A stretch of 64,000 bases of DNA, taken from positions 1 to 64,000 of the forward strand of contig CAYUQO010000022.1 of assembly GCA_964446945.1 (NCBI GenBank), written 5' to 3'. Of this stretch, positions 17,611 to 26,928 are shown one piece after another. Position 1 is the stretch's first letter. Each line of letters opens with the position of its first letter. Made by a program: the position numbers and the translations under genes. Origin of the DNA: CAIYRG01 sp964446945. GTDB lineage: Bacteria; Pseudomonadota; Alphaproteobacteria; Micropepsales; Micropepsaceae. The notes under the pieces are model-generated. The model worked only from the letters and a program-made list of their open reading frames with translations, had not been told where the DNA came from and made no database searches.

Positions 17611-19005
17611 TCACATATGAATGTCCTCGGTTGGTGGTACGTCGCCGTCAATTGCGCCGCGCGGCCAACTCGCCACAACGCTAGCTCCGCCACCCATCCG
17701 GTTGCGCGCCGAGACTGTTCCCCCGGTATATTCGATGAGGGTCTTGGCGATGAAGAATCCCAGGCCGAGGCCGTCCTGCTTTCCGTCTGATGGATCGAGT
17801 TCACGCACCGCGCCGCTGCGGCCGGCCATACGCGAGGTGACATATGGCTCGCCAATCTGTTCGAGAATCTCCGCAGAAAAGCCCGGCCCGTCGTCCATCA
17901 CCTCAACAGTGAGACGCTGAGCATCCCAGCTTGCCAGCAGACGAACCTGGGCGGTGGCAAAGTCGGCCGCATTCTCAATAATGTTGCCAAGCCCATGTTG
18001 CACTTCGGGCAGCCGCCAGATCTTCGGCATCGGGCCGGGTTGAACCGAGATCGAGATCGCGACATCGAGACCGCGATGAGGCGCTGCGATGTCATCGAGC
18101 AGGGCGCCCAGCGGCAGCCTTTCGGCCTGGCCGAGCACGCTTTCTTCCGGTTGTGCAAGCCTCGCAATAATGGCGCGGCAGCGCTCGGCTTCCGAGCGCA
18201 GCAAGCGGAAATCATCCGCATGTGGATCATTCGAAAGGTCGCGCTCAAGCTCATGCGCGACAACCGCAATTGTCCCCAGTGGAGTTCCCAGTTCATGAGC
18301 GGCTGCCGCGGCAAGCGCGCCCAAAGATCCGAGGCGCCTTTCGCGTGCGAGGGCGAGTTGGGTTGCCGAGAGCGCTGCCGACATGCGCGCCGCCTCGCGC
18401 GCGATACGCCAGGCATAAATCGAAGTGAACCCGACGCCGAGCAATAGCGAAACCCAGATGCCCAACTGGTAGAGCGCAGGCAGGCCGAAACCGTCCACCG
18501 GCGACCACGGCAACGGCAAATGCGCCTGCCAGAGGAAGGTCACCGACAGGAAAGCGAGCGCGCATAGAACGAGCGTGTTCCACAGGTCGAGCGTGGAGGC
18601 GGAAATCACCACCGGCGCCAGAAACATCAGCGCGAACGGATTCTCGATCCCGCCGGTGAAGAACAAAAGTGCCGCAAGCTGAACAATATCATAGGCCAGA
18701 AATGCCGTGGCCTCTCCGGCACTCAGCCGTTTCGACGACGGATAGGCGACAGACAACATCACGTTCAGCAATGCGCTGGCCATGATGGGCGAGGCGGCAA
18801 GCACAACGGGAAAATCGAAATTCAGGCCGATGCGAACGCCGAGCAGCGCAATGGTCTGGCCGACAATCGCGAGCCAGCGAAGATTGTTCAGCGTGCCAAG
18901 CCGAACACGGCCGCGGCCGAGCATCGGCGCGCGGGTGCGAAACAACGGCGGCGCCGGGCTTGCGGCGGCCGGCAATTCGCCGGTCAAACTCATCGCGGTT
19001 CCCAT
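17611..19005 (-). CDS. regB: Redox sensor histidine kinase, RegB/PrrB/ActS family
   Basis: Membrane sensor kinase of 464 residues with six hydrophobic segments in the first 200. The quinone-binding motif GGIENPF is at 118-124, the phospho-acceptor His237 is in HELGTPLGTI, and Cys276 in the ERCRAII segment corresponds to the redox-active cysteine of RegB. The ATPase domain has N (ENAADFA), G1 (DDGPGF) and G2 (GLGLGFFIAK) boxes. All features needed for redox sensing are therefore present. Confidence 0.95.
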   Translation of the reverse strand: MGTAMSLTGELPAAASPAPPLFRTRAPMLGRGRVRLGTLNNLRWLAIVGQTIALLGVRIGLNFDFPVVLAASPIMASALLNVMLSVAYPSSKRLSAGEATAFLAYDIVQLAALLFFTGGIENPFALMFLAPVVISASTLDLWNTLVLCALAFLSVTFLWQAHLPLPWSPVDGFGLPALYQLGIWVSLLLGVGFTSIYAWRIAREAARMSAALSATQLALARERRLGSLGALAAAAAHELGTPLGTIAVVAHELERDLSNDPHADDFRLLRSEAERCRAIIARLAQPEESVLGQAERLPLGALLDDIAAPHRGLDVAISISVQPGPMPKIWRLPEVQHGLGNIIENAADFATAQVRLLASWDAQRLTVEVMDDGPGFSAEILEQIGEPYVTSRMAGRSGAVRELDPSDGKQDGLGLGFFIAKTLIEYTGGTVSARNRMGGGASVVASWPRGAIDGDVPPTEDIHM

Positions 19006-19082
19006 ACAGAGATTTTCGGCATTTTGCGATTTTTTTGAATCTCAAAGCCGCCCAAAATTTTTTGAATGGCGGAGATAACATG

Positions 19083-19114
19083 AAAAAAGCGCCCCCGGAA
19101 TTCTCCGGGGGCGC
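19083..19114 (-). terminator. Rho-independent terminator of the DUF4142 lipoprotein gene
   Basis: Perfect 11-bp GC-rich arms (19089-19099/19104-19114) with a 4-base loop are followed, on the minus strand, by six T (19083-19088). It lies 58 bases beyond the stop of the minus-strand gene at 19173. Confidence 0.92.
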
Positions 19115-19172
19115 TCGCCAGGCTAGGCGCTTGTCACCTGGGAGGGCACGGCTATCGCGCCAGCCTGTTTCC

Positions 19173-19838
19173 TTACCGGGACCGCGGGGTTCCGGAATTC
19201 ACCGCGACTTCGTGACCATGATGGGCACGGTCGATCGCATTGATGGCTGTCAACTGCATTGTCAGGATCGGCACTGCCTGACGGGCGAAATCTTTGAGAC
19301 CGGCATCATCACCGGATTTGATGTAGGTGCGCATCAGGAACAGCGCCTGATTATGCTGATCGATCTGTTGCGCAATGTAGCGGGCATCGAATTGCTGGTC
19401 GTTGGCCGCCTGAAGATCATCGAGCAGCGCCTGGCGCGTCTGATCGAGCTGGGCCGGAGCTTCCGTGCCCGGCGCTTCTTTCGCCATCAGGCGCTTCAGC
19501 TCGTTGAGATTCTGGGTGCTCGCATCCACCATTTGTTGCGCGTATTGCTGGATGTCCGGGGACTTCGAGCGCATCGCGGCGATCTGGCCGGACTGGACTT
19601 CATACATGTCGCCAATCGCGACATTCTGGGCAAAAGTCTGCGTCGGCATCGACAGAGTGCCGGCCGCGCCGCTCGTACCAGCGACCTCGGTATTTCCCGG
19701 GGGCGACTCAGAAAGGCCCTGATTCTCCACCGCGGATGAACCGCCGGGAGATTGATTTGAAGCAGTGTTTTGGTTGCAGCCGGCAAGCAGGATCAGGCCC
19801 GCGACCAGACTGGTTCCCAGCGCAATACGGCAGGACAT
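19173..19838 (-). CDS. DUF4142 lipoprotein
   Basis: A 221-residue predicted lipoprotein. From ATG at 19838 a perfect AGGAGGAG lies 4 bases upstream, and the signal ends in LILLAGC. A low-complexity linker (about 25-60) precedes a DUF4142 ferritin-like helical domain (FAQNVAIGDMYEVQSGQIA, then DIQQYAQQMVDAST). DUF4142 proteins are periplasmic and of unknown function, often stress-linked. It is divergent from the ABC exporter genes and ends in a strong terminator. Confidence 0.88.
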   Translation of the reverse strand: MSCRIALGTSLVAGLILLAGCNQNTASNQSPGGSSAVENQGLSESPPGNTEVAGTSGAAGTLSMPTQTFAQNVAIGDMYEVQSGQIAAMRSKSPDIQQYAQQMVDASTQNLNELKRLMAKEAPGTEAPAQLDQTRQALLDDLQAANDQQFDARYIAQQIDQHNQALFLMRTYIKSGDDAGLKDFARQAVPILTMQLTAINAIDRAHHGHEVAVNSGTPRSR

Positions 19839-19945
19839 TATCTCCTCCTCTGATGCCGAAAACCCGTGACCATGAAATTCGTTCCGGACTGGCTGAACGG
19901 GTGCAGGTTGCGTATCCTGCAGGGTACCCCCGCGAGACAGTTTTA

Positions 19946-20743
19946 ATGGACGCCGTGGCAACACAGGACCAATGCGCACGCGCCGCGGCTCGCCCTGAGA
20001 TGGATACGGCCATTTCGGTTAACGGGCTGACAAAGCGCTATGGCGACGTTACAGCCGTCGATGCGATTAGTTTCGAGGTTAAACGGGGTTCGTTCACGGC
20101 TCTGCTGGGCGGCAACGGCGCCGGGAAAACGACGACTATTGCAATATTGCTGGGACTGATCCGGCCGACAGCCGGACGCATTTGTATTCTCGGCCAGGAT
20201 TTCGCCCGGCATGCCAAAGCGGTTCTCGCGCGAATGAATTTCCAAAGTCCGTATGCCGATCTGCCGCGCCGCCTGACGATTCGCCAGAATCTGATGATAT
20301 ACGCGCGCCTCTACGGCATCACCAAAGCCTCTGAACAGATCCAGCAGCTGGCGCATGAGCTCGATTTGACGGACCTGCTCGACCGGCCGCTGGGACAACT
20401 TTCGGCCGGCCAACGCACCCGCGCCGGGCTCGCAAAGGCCTTCATCAACCGTCCGGAGCTGGTGCTGCTGGACGAACCAACCGCTTCACTGGACCCCGAT
20501 ACCGCCGACTGGGTGCGGAGTTTTCTCGCCCGATACGCGGCGGAAATGAACGCAACTTTCTTCATCGCTTCGCACAACATGCCGGAAGTCGAACGCCTGT
20601 GCGATTCACTGCTGATGATGCGCAGTGGACGGATTGTCGATTCGGGCTCGCCGAAAGAGCTGATCGCGAAATATGGCCGCACGAACCTCGAGGATGTGTT
20701 TTTGGATGTGGCCCGGTTCGGCCCGAAGGAAGCTCCCGAATGA
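19946..20743 (+). CDS. ABC transporter ATP-binding protein
   Basis: ATPase of an ABC-2 type exporter. From ATG at 19946 it has 265 residues with Walker A GGNGAGKT at 55-62, signature LSAGQ at 152-156 and Walker B LVLLDEP at 172-178. ATG at 20000 is an alternative start; neither has a strong ribosome site. The reading LGQLSAGQRTR matches the NodI/CcmA-like branch. The stop overlaps the permease start in ATGA. Confidence 0.92.
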   Translation: MDAVATQDQCARAAARPEMDTAISVNGLTKRYGDVTAVDAISFEVKRGSFTALLGGNGAGKTTTIAILLGLIRPTAGRICILGQDFARHAKAVLARMNFQSPYADLPRRLTIRQNLMIYARLYGITKASEQIQQLAHELDLTDLLDRPLGQLSAGQRTRAGLAKAFINRPELVLLDEPTASLDPDTADWVRSFLARYAAEMNATFFIASHNMPEVERLCDSLLMMRSGRIVDSGSPKELIAKYGRTNLEDVFLDVARFGPKEAPE

Positions 20744-21543
20744 GCTCTTCGGGTACACCACGACGGATCGGCGCAGTCCTGTTGCGGCACTGGTACCTGA
20801 TTGCGGGATCCTGGCCGCGTTTTCTCGATCTGTGTTACTGGCCGATCGTCCAGATGATCATGTGGGGTTTTATCCAGACCTTCGTCATGCGCCAGTCCAG
20901 TTTCTTCGCCCAGGCGGGCGGAATTCTGTTGGGCGCGGTGATGCTTTGGGACGTCTTGTTTCGTGGGCAGATCGGACTTGCGATTTCGTTTTTCGAAGAA
21001 GTCTATTCGCGCAATCTCGGCCATCTCATGGCTAGCCCGCTCAGGATCGGCGAGTACATGGCATCCTTGATGCTGGTCAGCCTGATGCGCACGGCGATCG
21101 GGCTCTTTCCGGCGACCCTGCTCGCGATCTGGTTTTTCGGATTTTCGCTCTATTCGCTGGGCATGGCATTGATTGCTTTCTTCTTCATTCTGGTGGCGTT
21201 CGGCTGGAGCATTGGGTTGTTCGTCTCGGGCCTCGTGCTGCGCTATGGCCTTGGAGCGGAAGGATTCGCCTGGGCGGTGATTTTCGCGCTGGCGCCGCTG
21301 TGCGGTGTCTATTACCCGGTGACCATCCTTCCCGGCTGGGTGCAATACTTGAGCGCGATTCTGCCGGCGTCCTACATCTTTGCAGGGATGCGCTCGGTGC
21401 TGATGCAGCATGTCGTGCAGGTGGATTACCTGATCATCGCGGCCATTCTTGACATCGTTTGGCTCGCGATCGGCAGTAGCGCATTTTTGATGTTTCACCA
21501 GCAGGCGCGCGAACGCGGCATGTTGCTGCAACTTGGCGAATGA
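20740..21543 (+). CDS. ABC-2 type transporter permease
   Basis: Membrane partner of the preceding ATPase: 267 residues with about six membrane segments. ATG at 20740 overlaps the upstream stop and is preceded by AAGGAAG. The C-terminal part contains the ABC-2 re-entrant features LAPLCGVYYPVTILPGW and LPASYIFAGMRSVL. The substrate is unknown. Linkage with an SCO protein suggests a link to respiratory oxidase or copper handling, which is inference. Confidence 0.9.
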   Translation: MSSSGTPRRIGAVLLRHWYLIAGSWPRFLDLCYWPIVQMIMWGFIQTFVMRQSSFFAQAGGILLGAVMLWDVLFRGQIGLAISFFEEVYSRNLGHLMASPLRIGEYMASLMLVSLMRTAIGLFPATLLAIWFFGFSLYSLGMALIAFFFILVAFGWSIGLFVSGLVLRYGLGAEGFAWAVIFALAPLCGVYYPVTILPGWVQYLSAILPASYIFAGMRSVLMQHVVQVDYLIIAAILDIVWLAIGSSAFLMFHQQARERGMLLQLGE

Positions 21544-22166
21544 GGATAAAGACGGGCATGGACCGTCGCGTCATCCTGTTGCCGTTCCTCGCCGTGGTTG
21601 CCCTCGTGCTGGCAGGCGCGTTGTGGCATCTCGGCGATCTTGCCGCGCACCGGAATGTCGAAAGCGTCGCAACCGGGGAAACCGTCAATATCGGCGGGCC
21701 GTTCAAACTCATTGACCAGGACGGCACGATGCGCACCGACCAGGATTACCGCGGCAAATATATGCTGGTGTTCTTCGGCTACACCTATTGCCCCGACGTC
21801 TGCCCAACGACATTGGCGGTCATGAAGTCGGCGCTCGAGATGATGGGCTCGCGCGCGGGCAATATCGTGCCGCTGTTCATTACAGTGGATCCGAAGCGTG
21901 ATACGCCGGCGAAATTAAAGGCCTATTTGTCGTCATTTGGTCCGCGTTTTGTCGGATTGACCGGCGACGACAAGGCGATTGCGGCCGTCGCGAAAGAATA
22001 TCGCGTGTTTTACCAGGTGCATCCGGCGGAGAATGGCGGCGATTATACGGTCGATCATTCGGGGGTCGTCTATCTGATGGACGCGGGCGGCAAATATGTC
22101 GCGAATTACGCGCTCGACAATTCGCCCGATATGATGGCGCAGGACCTGCTGAAGCACCTGCGCTGA
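21540..22166 (+). CDS. SCO1/SenC family copper-binding assembly protein
   Basis: Membrane-anchored thioredoxin-fold protein that delivers copper to, or reduces, the CuA site of cytochrome oxidase. The N-terminal anchor (VILLPFLAVVALVLAGALW) is followed by the copper motif YCPDVCP (Cys84, Cys88) and His173 in VDHSG. The start at 21540 overlaps the permease stop; ATG at 21558 is an alternative. In Rhodobacter the orthologue senC lies between regB and regA; here it is 2.5 kb from regB. Confidence 0.92.
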   Translation: MRIKTGMDRRVILLPFLAVVALVLAGALWHLGDLAAHRNVESVATGETVNIGGPFKLIDQDGTMRTDQDYRGKYMLVFFGYTYCPDVCPTTLAVMKSALEMMGSRAGNIVPLFITVDPKRDTPAKLKAYLSSFGPRFVGLTGDDKAIAAVAKEYRVFYQVHPAENGGDYTVDHSGVVYLMDAGGKYVANYALDNSPDMMAQDLLKHLR

Positions 22167-22170
22167 GTTC

Positions 22171-23067
22171 TCAGATTCGCGGCTGAGGGAGCCCGGCCTG
22201 AAGACTGGCGGCGATCAGCATATTGCGCATCAGGCAGGCGATGGTCATCGGACCGACACCGCCCGGAACCGGTGTTATCGCGGCCGCAACCTCAACCGCT
22301 TCGGCGAATGCAACATCTCCGGCAAGTCGTGCTTTGCCGCCGGCGGATGCCATACGGTTGATGCCGACATCGATCACGATGGCGCCCCGCTTGATCCAGT
22401 CGCCTCGTACCATTTCGGCACGTCCGGCGGCGGCAACGACAATATCGGCGCTGCGGCACAGAGTGCTGAGCCCTTCGGTTTTGGAGTGCGCGACCGTCAC
22501 CGTGCAATTTTCCTGCAACAGCAGATGCGCCATTGGCCGGCCGACTTGATTTGAGCGGCCGATCACGAGCGCATGCTTGCCGGCCAATTCGCTCGTGGCC
22601 TGCTTCAGCAGGATCATGGCGCCGGACGGTGTGCAGGCAGCGAGGCCGTGGTCCAGAGTGGTTTCGCCGATCATCAGCCGCCCAAGATTGATGGGCGTCA
22701 GCCCGTCCACGTCCTTGAGCGGATCGATCGCCGAAATGATTGACCTTGTGCCGATCGATTCCGGCAGGGGCATTTGCACCAATATGCCGTGAACCGCCGC
22801 GTCGCTGTTGAGGTCGCGGACGATGTCCAGCAGCGCCGGCTCGGGTATCGTCGCCGGCAGGCGGATGTCACGTACGCTAAAGCCGACTTCCTTTGCCGCA
22901 TTGTTCTTTGATCCGACATAGATCGCGCTGGCCGGATCGTCGCCGACCAGAACCATGGCAAGGCAGGGCACGATCCGATGCGCAGCTTTCAGTTTTGCGG
23001 CCTCGGCCGCGACGCGATGACGCAAATCTGACGCGGCGGCTTTGCCATCGATGATTGCAGCGCTCAA
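22171..23067 (-). CDS. folD: Bifunctional methylene-THF dehydrogenase/cyclohydrolase
   Basis: Interconverts methylene-, methenyl- and formyl-tetrahydrofolate. The 298 residues include catalytic Lys53 in AIYVGSKNNAA, the DVDGLTPINLG block, the NADP motif VIGRSNQVGRPMA and the C-terminal PVPGGVGPMT. The start is TTG at 23067, overlapping the DUF167 stop in TTGA, with GGGGAGAA 4 bases upstream. It converges on the SCO gene. Confidence 0.97.
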   Translation of the reverse strand: MSAAIIDGKAAASDLRHRVAAEAAKLKAAHRIVPCLAMVLVGDDPASAIYVGSKNNAAKEVGFSVRDIRLPATIPEPALLDIVRDLNSDAAVHGILVQMPLPESIGTRSIISAIDPLKDVDGLTPINLGRLMIGETTLDHGLAACTPSGAMILLKQATSELAGKHALVIGRSNQVGRPMAHLLLQENCTVTVAHSKTEGLSTLCRSADIVVAAAGRAEMVRGDWIKRGAIVIDVGINRMASAGGKARLAGDVAFAEAVEVAAAITPVPGGVGPMTIACLMRNMLIAASLQAGLPQPRI

Positions 23068-23351
23068 TGCTTCTCCCCGAAAGCCGCGGGCAGTGATGTA
23101 AGTCCCTGCACTTCGATAACCTTGGTCCGCGATGTCGCGCCGGAGATGATTTGTATCTGCCCCCGGCCGACATGAAGCTCCGCAGCCAGCAGCCGGATCA
23201 GCGCGTCATTGGCCTTGCCGTCTTCCGGCGGTGCGGAAACCCGCGCCTTCAACAATCGATGTCCCTCGGGGCCAGTGGCCCAGCCGGAAATATGGTCGCT
23301 GCCGCCGCGGGGGGTCAGCTTGACGGTGAAGCGCAGCGACTCCGAACTCAC
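23064..23351 (-). CDS. DUF167 (YggU-like) protein
   Basis: Small 95-residue alpha/beta protein with the family pattern VKLTPRGG, APPEDGKANDALIRLLA and GATSRTKVIEV. The start is GTG at 23351, overlapping the YggT stop in GTGA, and its own stop overlaps folD. The yggT-DUF167 pair is widespread. Function is unknown. Confidence 0.9.
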   Translation of the reverse strand: MSSESLRFTVKLTPRGGSDHISGWATGPEGHRLLKARVSAPPEDGKANDALIRLLAAELHVGRGQIQIISGATSRTKVIEVQGLTSLPAAFGEKH

Positions 23352-23632
23352 AGGAATGTGCCGACCGCCAGCCAATTTCTGAGGAATGTGATGATGAGAA
23401 GGACGATCAGGGGCGACAGATCGAGCCCGCCGAGGGGCGGAATGATGCGCCGGATGGGACCGAATAGCGGTTCGGTCAGGGCATACAGCGCCCGCAATAC
23501 GCTGCGGGTGAAAGGATGCCAGCTGTTGATGATGCCAAAGCCGACCAGCCAGCTTGAAATCACGGCGGCGAGAATCACCCACCAGTAAATGTCCAGAATT
23601 GAAATCAGCAGAATTCTTAGCGCAGTGATCAT
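23348..23632 (-). CDS. YggT family membrane protein
   Basis: A 94-residue membrane protein with two hydrophobic segments around the conserved loop FTRSVLRALYALTEPLFGPIRRIIPP. A GAGGGGGCGAA ribosome site precedes ATG 23632. Family members are linked to cell shape and osmotic tolerance; its precise role is not known. It heads the yggT-DUF167-folD run. Confidence 0.92.
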   Translation of the reverse strand: MITALRILLISILDIYWWVILAAVISSWLVGFGIINSWHPFTRSVLRALYALTEPLFGPIRRIIPPLGGLDLSPLIVLLIITFLRNWLAVGTFL

Positions 23633-23782
23633 TTCGCCCCCTCAAGCGTCTTTCCGGCGCTTCGGCTCGCGCCTTGTAAAGCGCCCGTTGGAATTGGGGA
23701 AGCGCCATTGACACGAAGGAAAGGCAATCCCTACATAGCCAGCCTTCGCGCCTGGACCCAAAACGGCGCGAACACCCGGTTG

Positions 23783-23857
23783 GGGCTGTAGCTCAGTTGG
23801 GAGAGCGCCTCGTTCGCAATGAGGAGGTCAGCGGTTCGATCCCGCTCAGCTCCACCA
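23783..23857 (+). tRNA. tRNA-Ala (anticodon CGC)
   Basis: Full cloverleaf: 7-bp acceptor stem (23783-23789 with 23847-23853, one G-T), D-arm AGCTCAGTTGGGAGAGC, anticodon loop TTCGCAA reading CGC (codon GCG), T-arm with GGTTCGATCCC, and encoded CCA. A GC-rich 7-bp hairpin follows before the convergent dehydrogenase gene. Confidence 0.96.
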
Positions 23858-23937
23858 GCCTTTCCCCGGATCGCGCTGGGCTTGTCCGGGGCTTCGCGGC
23901 TGCGCCGCTCCGGCTGGTGATTTTCAAATGTTAGCGG

Positions 23938-25176
23938 CTACTTTCCGTTGTACCAGATGCGCCACACCACATTGGCGACATCATCGGCCACCAGAAGACT
24001 GCCGTCTTTCGCCTGGGCCAGACCCACCGGGCGGCCCATCACGCCTGCCGGCGCCGCGTCCTTGACCCAGAACCCGAGCGCAAAGTCGTTATAGCCGCCG
24101 GAGGGACGTCCATTTGCAAAAGGCACATAGACGATTCTGTAGCCACGAGGACTCGCCGCATTCCACGAACCGTGATGGGCCACGAAAGCACCGCCGCGGT
24201 ACTCCGCCGGGAACTGCGTCCCGCTGTAGAATACGAGACCCAGAGGCGCCGAATGGGAGCGGAACAGCACATCGGGAACTCTGGTTTTGGCGATCAGATC
24301 CGGCCGCTTTCCCTTGAGCGAAGGTTCTTCATGTTGGCCCATATAGGCATAGGGCCAGCCGAAGAATTCGCCCTGCTGAACCCGCGTCATGTAATCGGGC
24401 ACCAGTTCATCACCTTCGCCGTCCCGCTCATTGACGACGACATAAAGATCATTCGTACCCGGATAATATGCAATTCCCACAGGATTGCGCAGGCCGGTGG
24501 CGAACTGCACCAGCTTCCCGTTGACGATTTTGGAAACCGCCGCACGATAGGGCGGGTCGGTATCGGCGATGTTTTCGGCGCTGCCGACCGCGACATAGAG
24601 ATCGCCCTTCGAATCGGCGACCAGATTGCGGGTCCAATGACCGCCCAGCGCGCCGAACACATTGGGCTCCGTCACCTGCGTGCGCGGGCCTGAGGCCTTG
24701 GTGTCCCCGTCCTTGTACGGGAAGCTGTAAACGCCATAGGAATCGGCGACGTAGAATTTGCCGTTCGCGATCGCCATGCCATGCGGATTTTTGAATCCTT
24801 CCGCAAAAGTTGTCCGCATGCCCGCCGTGCCATCGCCTTTTTCATCGCGCAGCAGCGTGATCTTTCCCGGTTCGGCTTCGGCAAGGAAAACATCGCCATT
24901 GGGCGCCACCTGCATCCAGCGCGCATTGGTGAGATTGCCGGCGAAAATATTCGCGTGAAAACCCTTCGGCAATTCCAGCTTCGCGGGATCGGCCGGCTGC
25001 ACTTTGACCGAGCGTTCAGCCGAGGCTGGCGTCGCATAGGGCGGCGGAAGATTGGAGGCCATGTAGGTGAAATGCTGCCCCACCGTCTCGTGGTTGGGAT
25101 TGTCCTGTGCCCAGGCGAGTCCCACGACTGCGATGGCGGCGCTCAGCGCACCCGAAACCATAAGTGACGTTTTCAT
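23938..25176 (-). CDS. Secreted sorbosone/glucose dehydrogenase-type beta-propeller
   Basis: A 412-residue periplasmic protein. From ATG at 25176 (GAGGAGAGG upstream) the signal peptide ends AVVGLAWAQ. Blade motifs of the PQQ-dependent glucose/sorbosone dehydrogenase superfamily follow: LPKGFHANIFAG, LRDEKGDG, NPHGMAIANGKFYVAD, TGLRNPVGIAYYPGTNDLYV, NERDGEGDEL and FVAHHGSWNAASPRGYR. It likely oxidises a sugar or aldose with PQQ. It lies 58 bases after a second quinoprotein gene on the same strand. No PQQ synthesis genes are in the window. Confidence 0.87.
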   Translation of the reverse strand: MKTSLMVSGALSAAIAVVGLAWAQDNPNHETVGQHFTYMASNLPPPYATPASAERSVKVQPADPAKLELPKGFHANIFAGNLTNARWMQVAPNGDVFLAEAEPGKITLLRDEKGDGTAGMRTTFAEGFKNPHGMAIANGKFYVADSYGVYSFPYKDGDTKASGPRTQVTEPNVFGALGGHWTRNLVADSKGDLYVAVGSAENIADTDPPYRAAVSKIVNGKLVQFATGLRNPVGIAYYPGTNDLYVVVNERDGEGDELVPDYMTRVQQGEFFGWPYAYMGQHEEPSLKGKRPDLIAKTRVPDVLFRSHSAPLGLVFYSGTQFPAEYRGGAFVAHHGSWNAASPRGYRIVYVPFANGRPSGGYNDFALGFWVKDAAPAGVMGRPVGLAQAKDGSLLVADDVANVVWRIWYNGK

Positions 25177-25234
25177 GACCCTCTCCTCAACACCTTTGGT
25201 GCTTTTTACGATTCCAGCCCGGCGCAAACAATCG

Positions 25235-26851
25235 TCACTGCAGGCCAAACACCACGATTTTCGCGCTTGCCGTGGCCACCGGGAAAATCGGCGACCTTGT
25301 GCCCGCTACGAATGCAACACGCTGTTTCCCATCGACAAGATAGCTGACAACGCCACCACCGGCCGCGCCCGCGAGCTCCGTCTGCCACAGAACTTTTCCG
25401 GTCGCAGCATCGAACGCATAGGCGTGGCTGCCAAGATCGCCGGCAAACACCAAACCACCTTTGGTCGGTGTCACACCGGCGAGCGCCGGTGCCGGAGTGC
25501 GAAAACGCCATTTCACCTGGCCCGTATCGGCATCAATCGCATTGACGAACCCGCCCCAGTTCGGGTCATGCCGGCCGAACAGGTTGCCGTCGCCCGAACC
25601 GGTCCATTGCTGTCCCAGTGACACGCTGGCCGGTTTGTTGGGATCAATCACCATGACGGTGCTGCACCAGTCTTCCGCGCCGCTGTAGATCAGGTTGGTG
25701 TCCGGACTGTACGCGGGCCCGTTCCATTCCGCGCCGCCCGACGAACCGGGGCAGAAATGCACCGGCTTCTGCGACAGCGGCACATCGACGTTTTCGCGCC
25801 GCGTGACTGCGGTCGCATAAAGCCGCTTCGCGCTGTCGACGTCATAAACATAGAGCTGGCCGTCTTTTGGAGTGGCAGCGACCACGCGATGACCTGCTTT
25901 GGTCGTGAACAATGCCGGCGCGCCGGCGACGTCCCAATCGTGGAAATCCTCCGGCACCAAAGAGAAATGACCCTGATACACGCCGGTCTTCGCGTCGAGG
26001 ATCACCACCGAATCCGAGAACAGATCGGCCCCCGGGCGCATGTCCTTAAGAAAGTCGGGGCTGGGATTGCCGCCCGGCACATAGAGCAGGCCCTTGGCCG
26101 GATCGAGAGTGTATGAGGTCCAGGTGGCGCCACCGGAAATCGGCACGCCTTTGGCATTGCCCCAGGATTCCCGTGCCAGGGCTTGCATGCGTTCATTGTT
26201 GGGTGCGGGCGGCCCGTCATTCGGGACCATATAGGTTTCCCAGGCGATTTTGCCGGTTGCGGCATCCAGCGCATACATCCGGCCGCGGCCTTCGTACCGG
26301 TCCCCACCGGCATTGCCGATGAACACGAGCCCGTTCCACGCAATCGGCGCCGCCGGAACCGATTCGCCTTTTCTCGGATCGGCAATACGCGTTTCCCACA
26401 GCTTCTTTCCGGTCGCGGCGTCATAGGCAAAGACGCGCCCGTCCTGCATGCCGCGGAACAAGCGCCCGTCGAGATAGGCCGCACCGCGATTGACCGGCAA
26501 TGCACCACGCACATTCTCATGCACGCGCCATTTCTGCTGGCAGGTGTCCGCGTCGAGGGCGAAGGTATCCATCTCGGTTGTGCCGTACATCGTGCTGCCG
26601 ATGACGATCGGGCCGGTCTGAAAGCTGGTATCGAGACCGAGATCATAGACGCAGAGCTGCTTCAGCCCCGCGACATTGCTGCGATTGATTTGATCGAACG
26701 GAACATAGCGCTCCGAAGTCAGAGTGCGATTGTAGCTCGGCCAGCCGGTTGCGGCAGTTCCATCGGCAGCGCTTACGGGTCCAATCAACTGGGCGGCGGC
26801 GGCGATTGCCACACCCGCGGCGATATTTCGTGTCAGCCTGCTGTGGCTCAT
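25235..26851 (-). CDS. PQQ-dependent dehydrogenase (ADH-like eight-blade propeller)
   Basis: A 538-residue exported quinoprotein. A signal peptide (IAAGVAIAAAAQLIGPVSAA) precedes repeated tryptophan-docking blades such as YDAATGKKLWETRI, LDAATGKIAWETYM, IDADTGQVKWRF and FDAATGKVLWQTEL. The GATWTSYTLDPAKGLLYVPGGN block matches PQQ alcohol dehydrogenases. The adjacent-cysteine disulfide of methanol dehydrogenase is not seen, and no cytochrome c domain is attached, so the substrate and electron acceptor are open. It is upstream of the sorbosone-type gene and probably co-transcribed. Confidence 0.85.
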   Translation of the reverse strand: MSHSRLTRNIAAGVAIAAAAQLIGPVSAADGTAATGWPSYNRTLTSERYVPFDQINRSNVAGLKQLCVYDLGLDTSFQTGPIVIGSTMYGTTEMDTFALDADTCQQKWRVHENVRGALPVNRGAAYLDGRLFRGMQDGRVFAYDAATGKKLWETRIADPRKGESVPAAPIAWNGLVFIGNAGGDRYEGRGRMYALDAATGKIAWETYMVPNDGPPAPNNERMQALARESWGNAKGVPISGGATWTSYTLDPAKGLLYVPGGNPSPDFLKDMRPGADLFSDSVVILDAKTGVYQGHFSLVPEDFHDWDVAGAPALFTTKAGHRVVAATPKDGQLYVYDVDSAKRLYATAVTRRENVDVPLSQKPVHFCPGSSGGAEWNGPAYSPDTNLIYSGAEDWCSTVMVIDPNKPASVSLGQQWTGSGDGNLFGRHDPNWGGFVNAIDADTGQVKWRFRTPAPALAGVTPTKGGLVFAGDLGSHAYAFDAATGKVLWQTELAGAAGGGVVSYLVDGKQRVAFVAGTRSPIFPVATASAKIVVFGLQ

Positions 26852-26928
26852 GGGAAAATTCTCCTGACTCCCGGCGTAATCATTATAGCATCAGTTTCGC
26901 CCATAAAGCCGCAGCAGGCATTTCCCTC

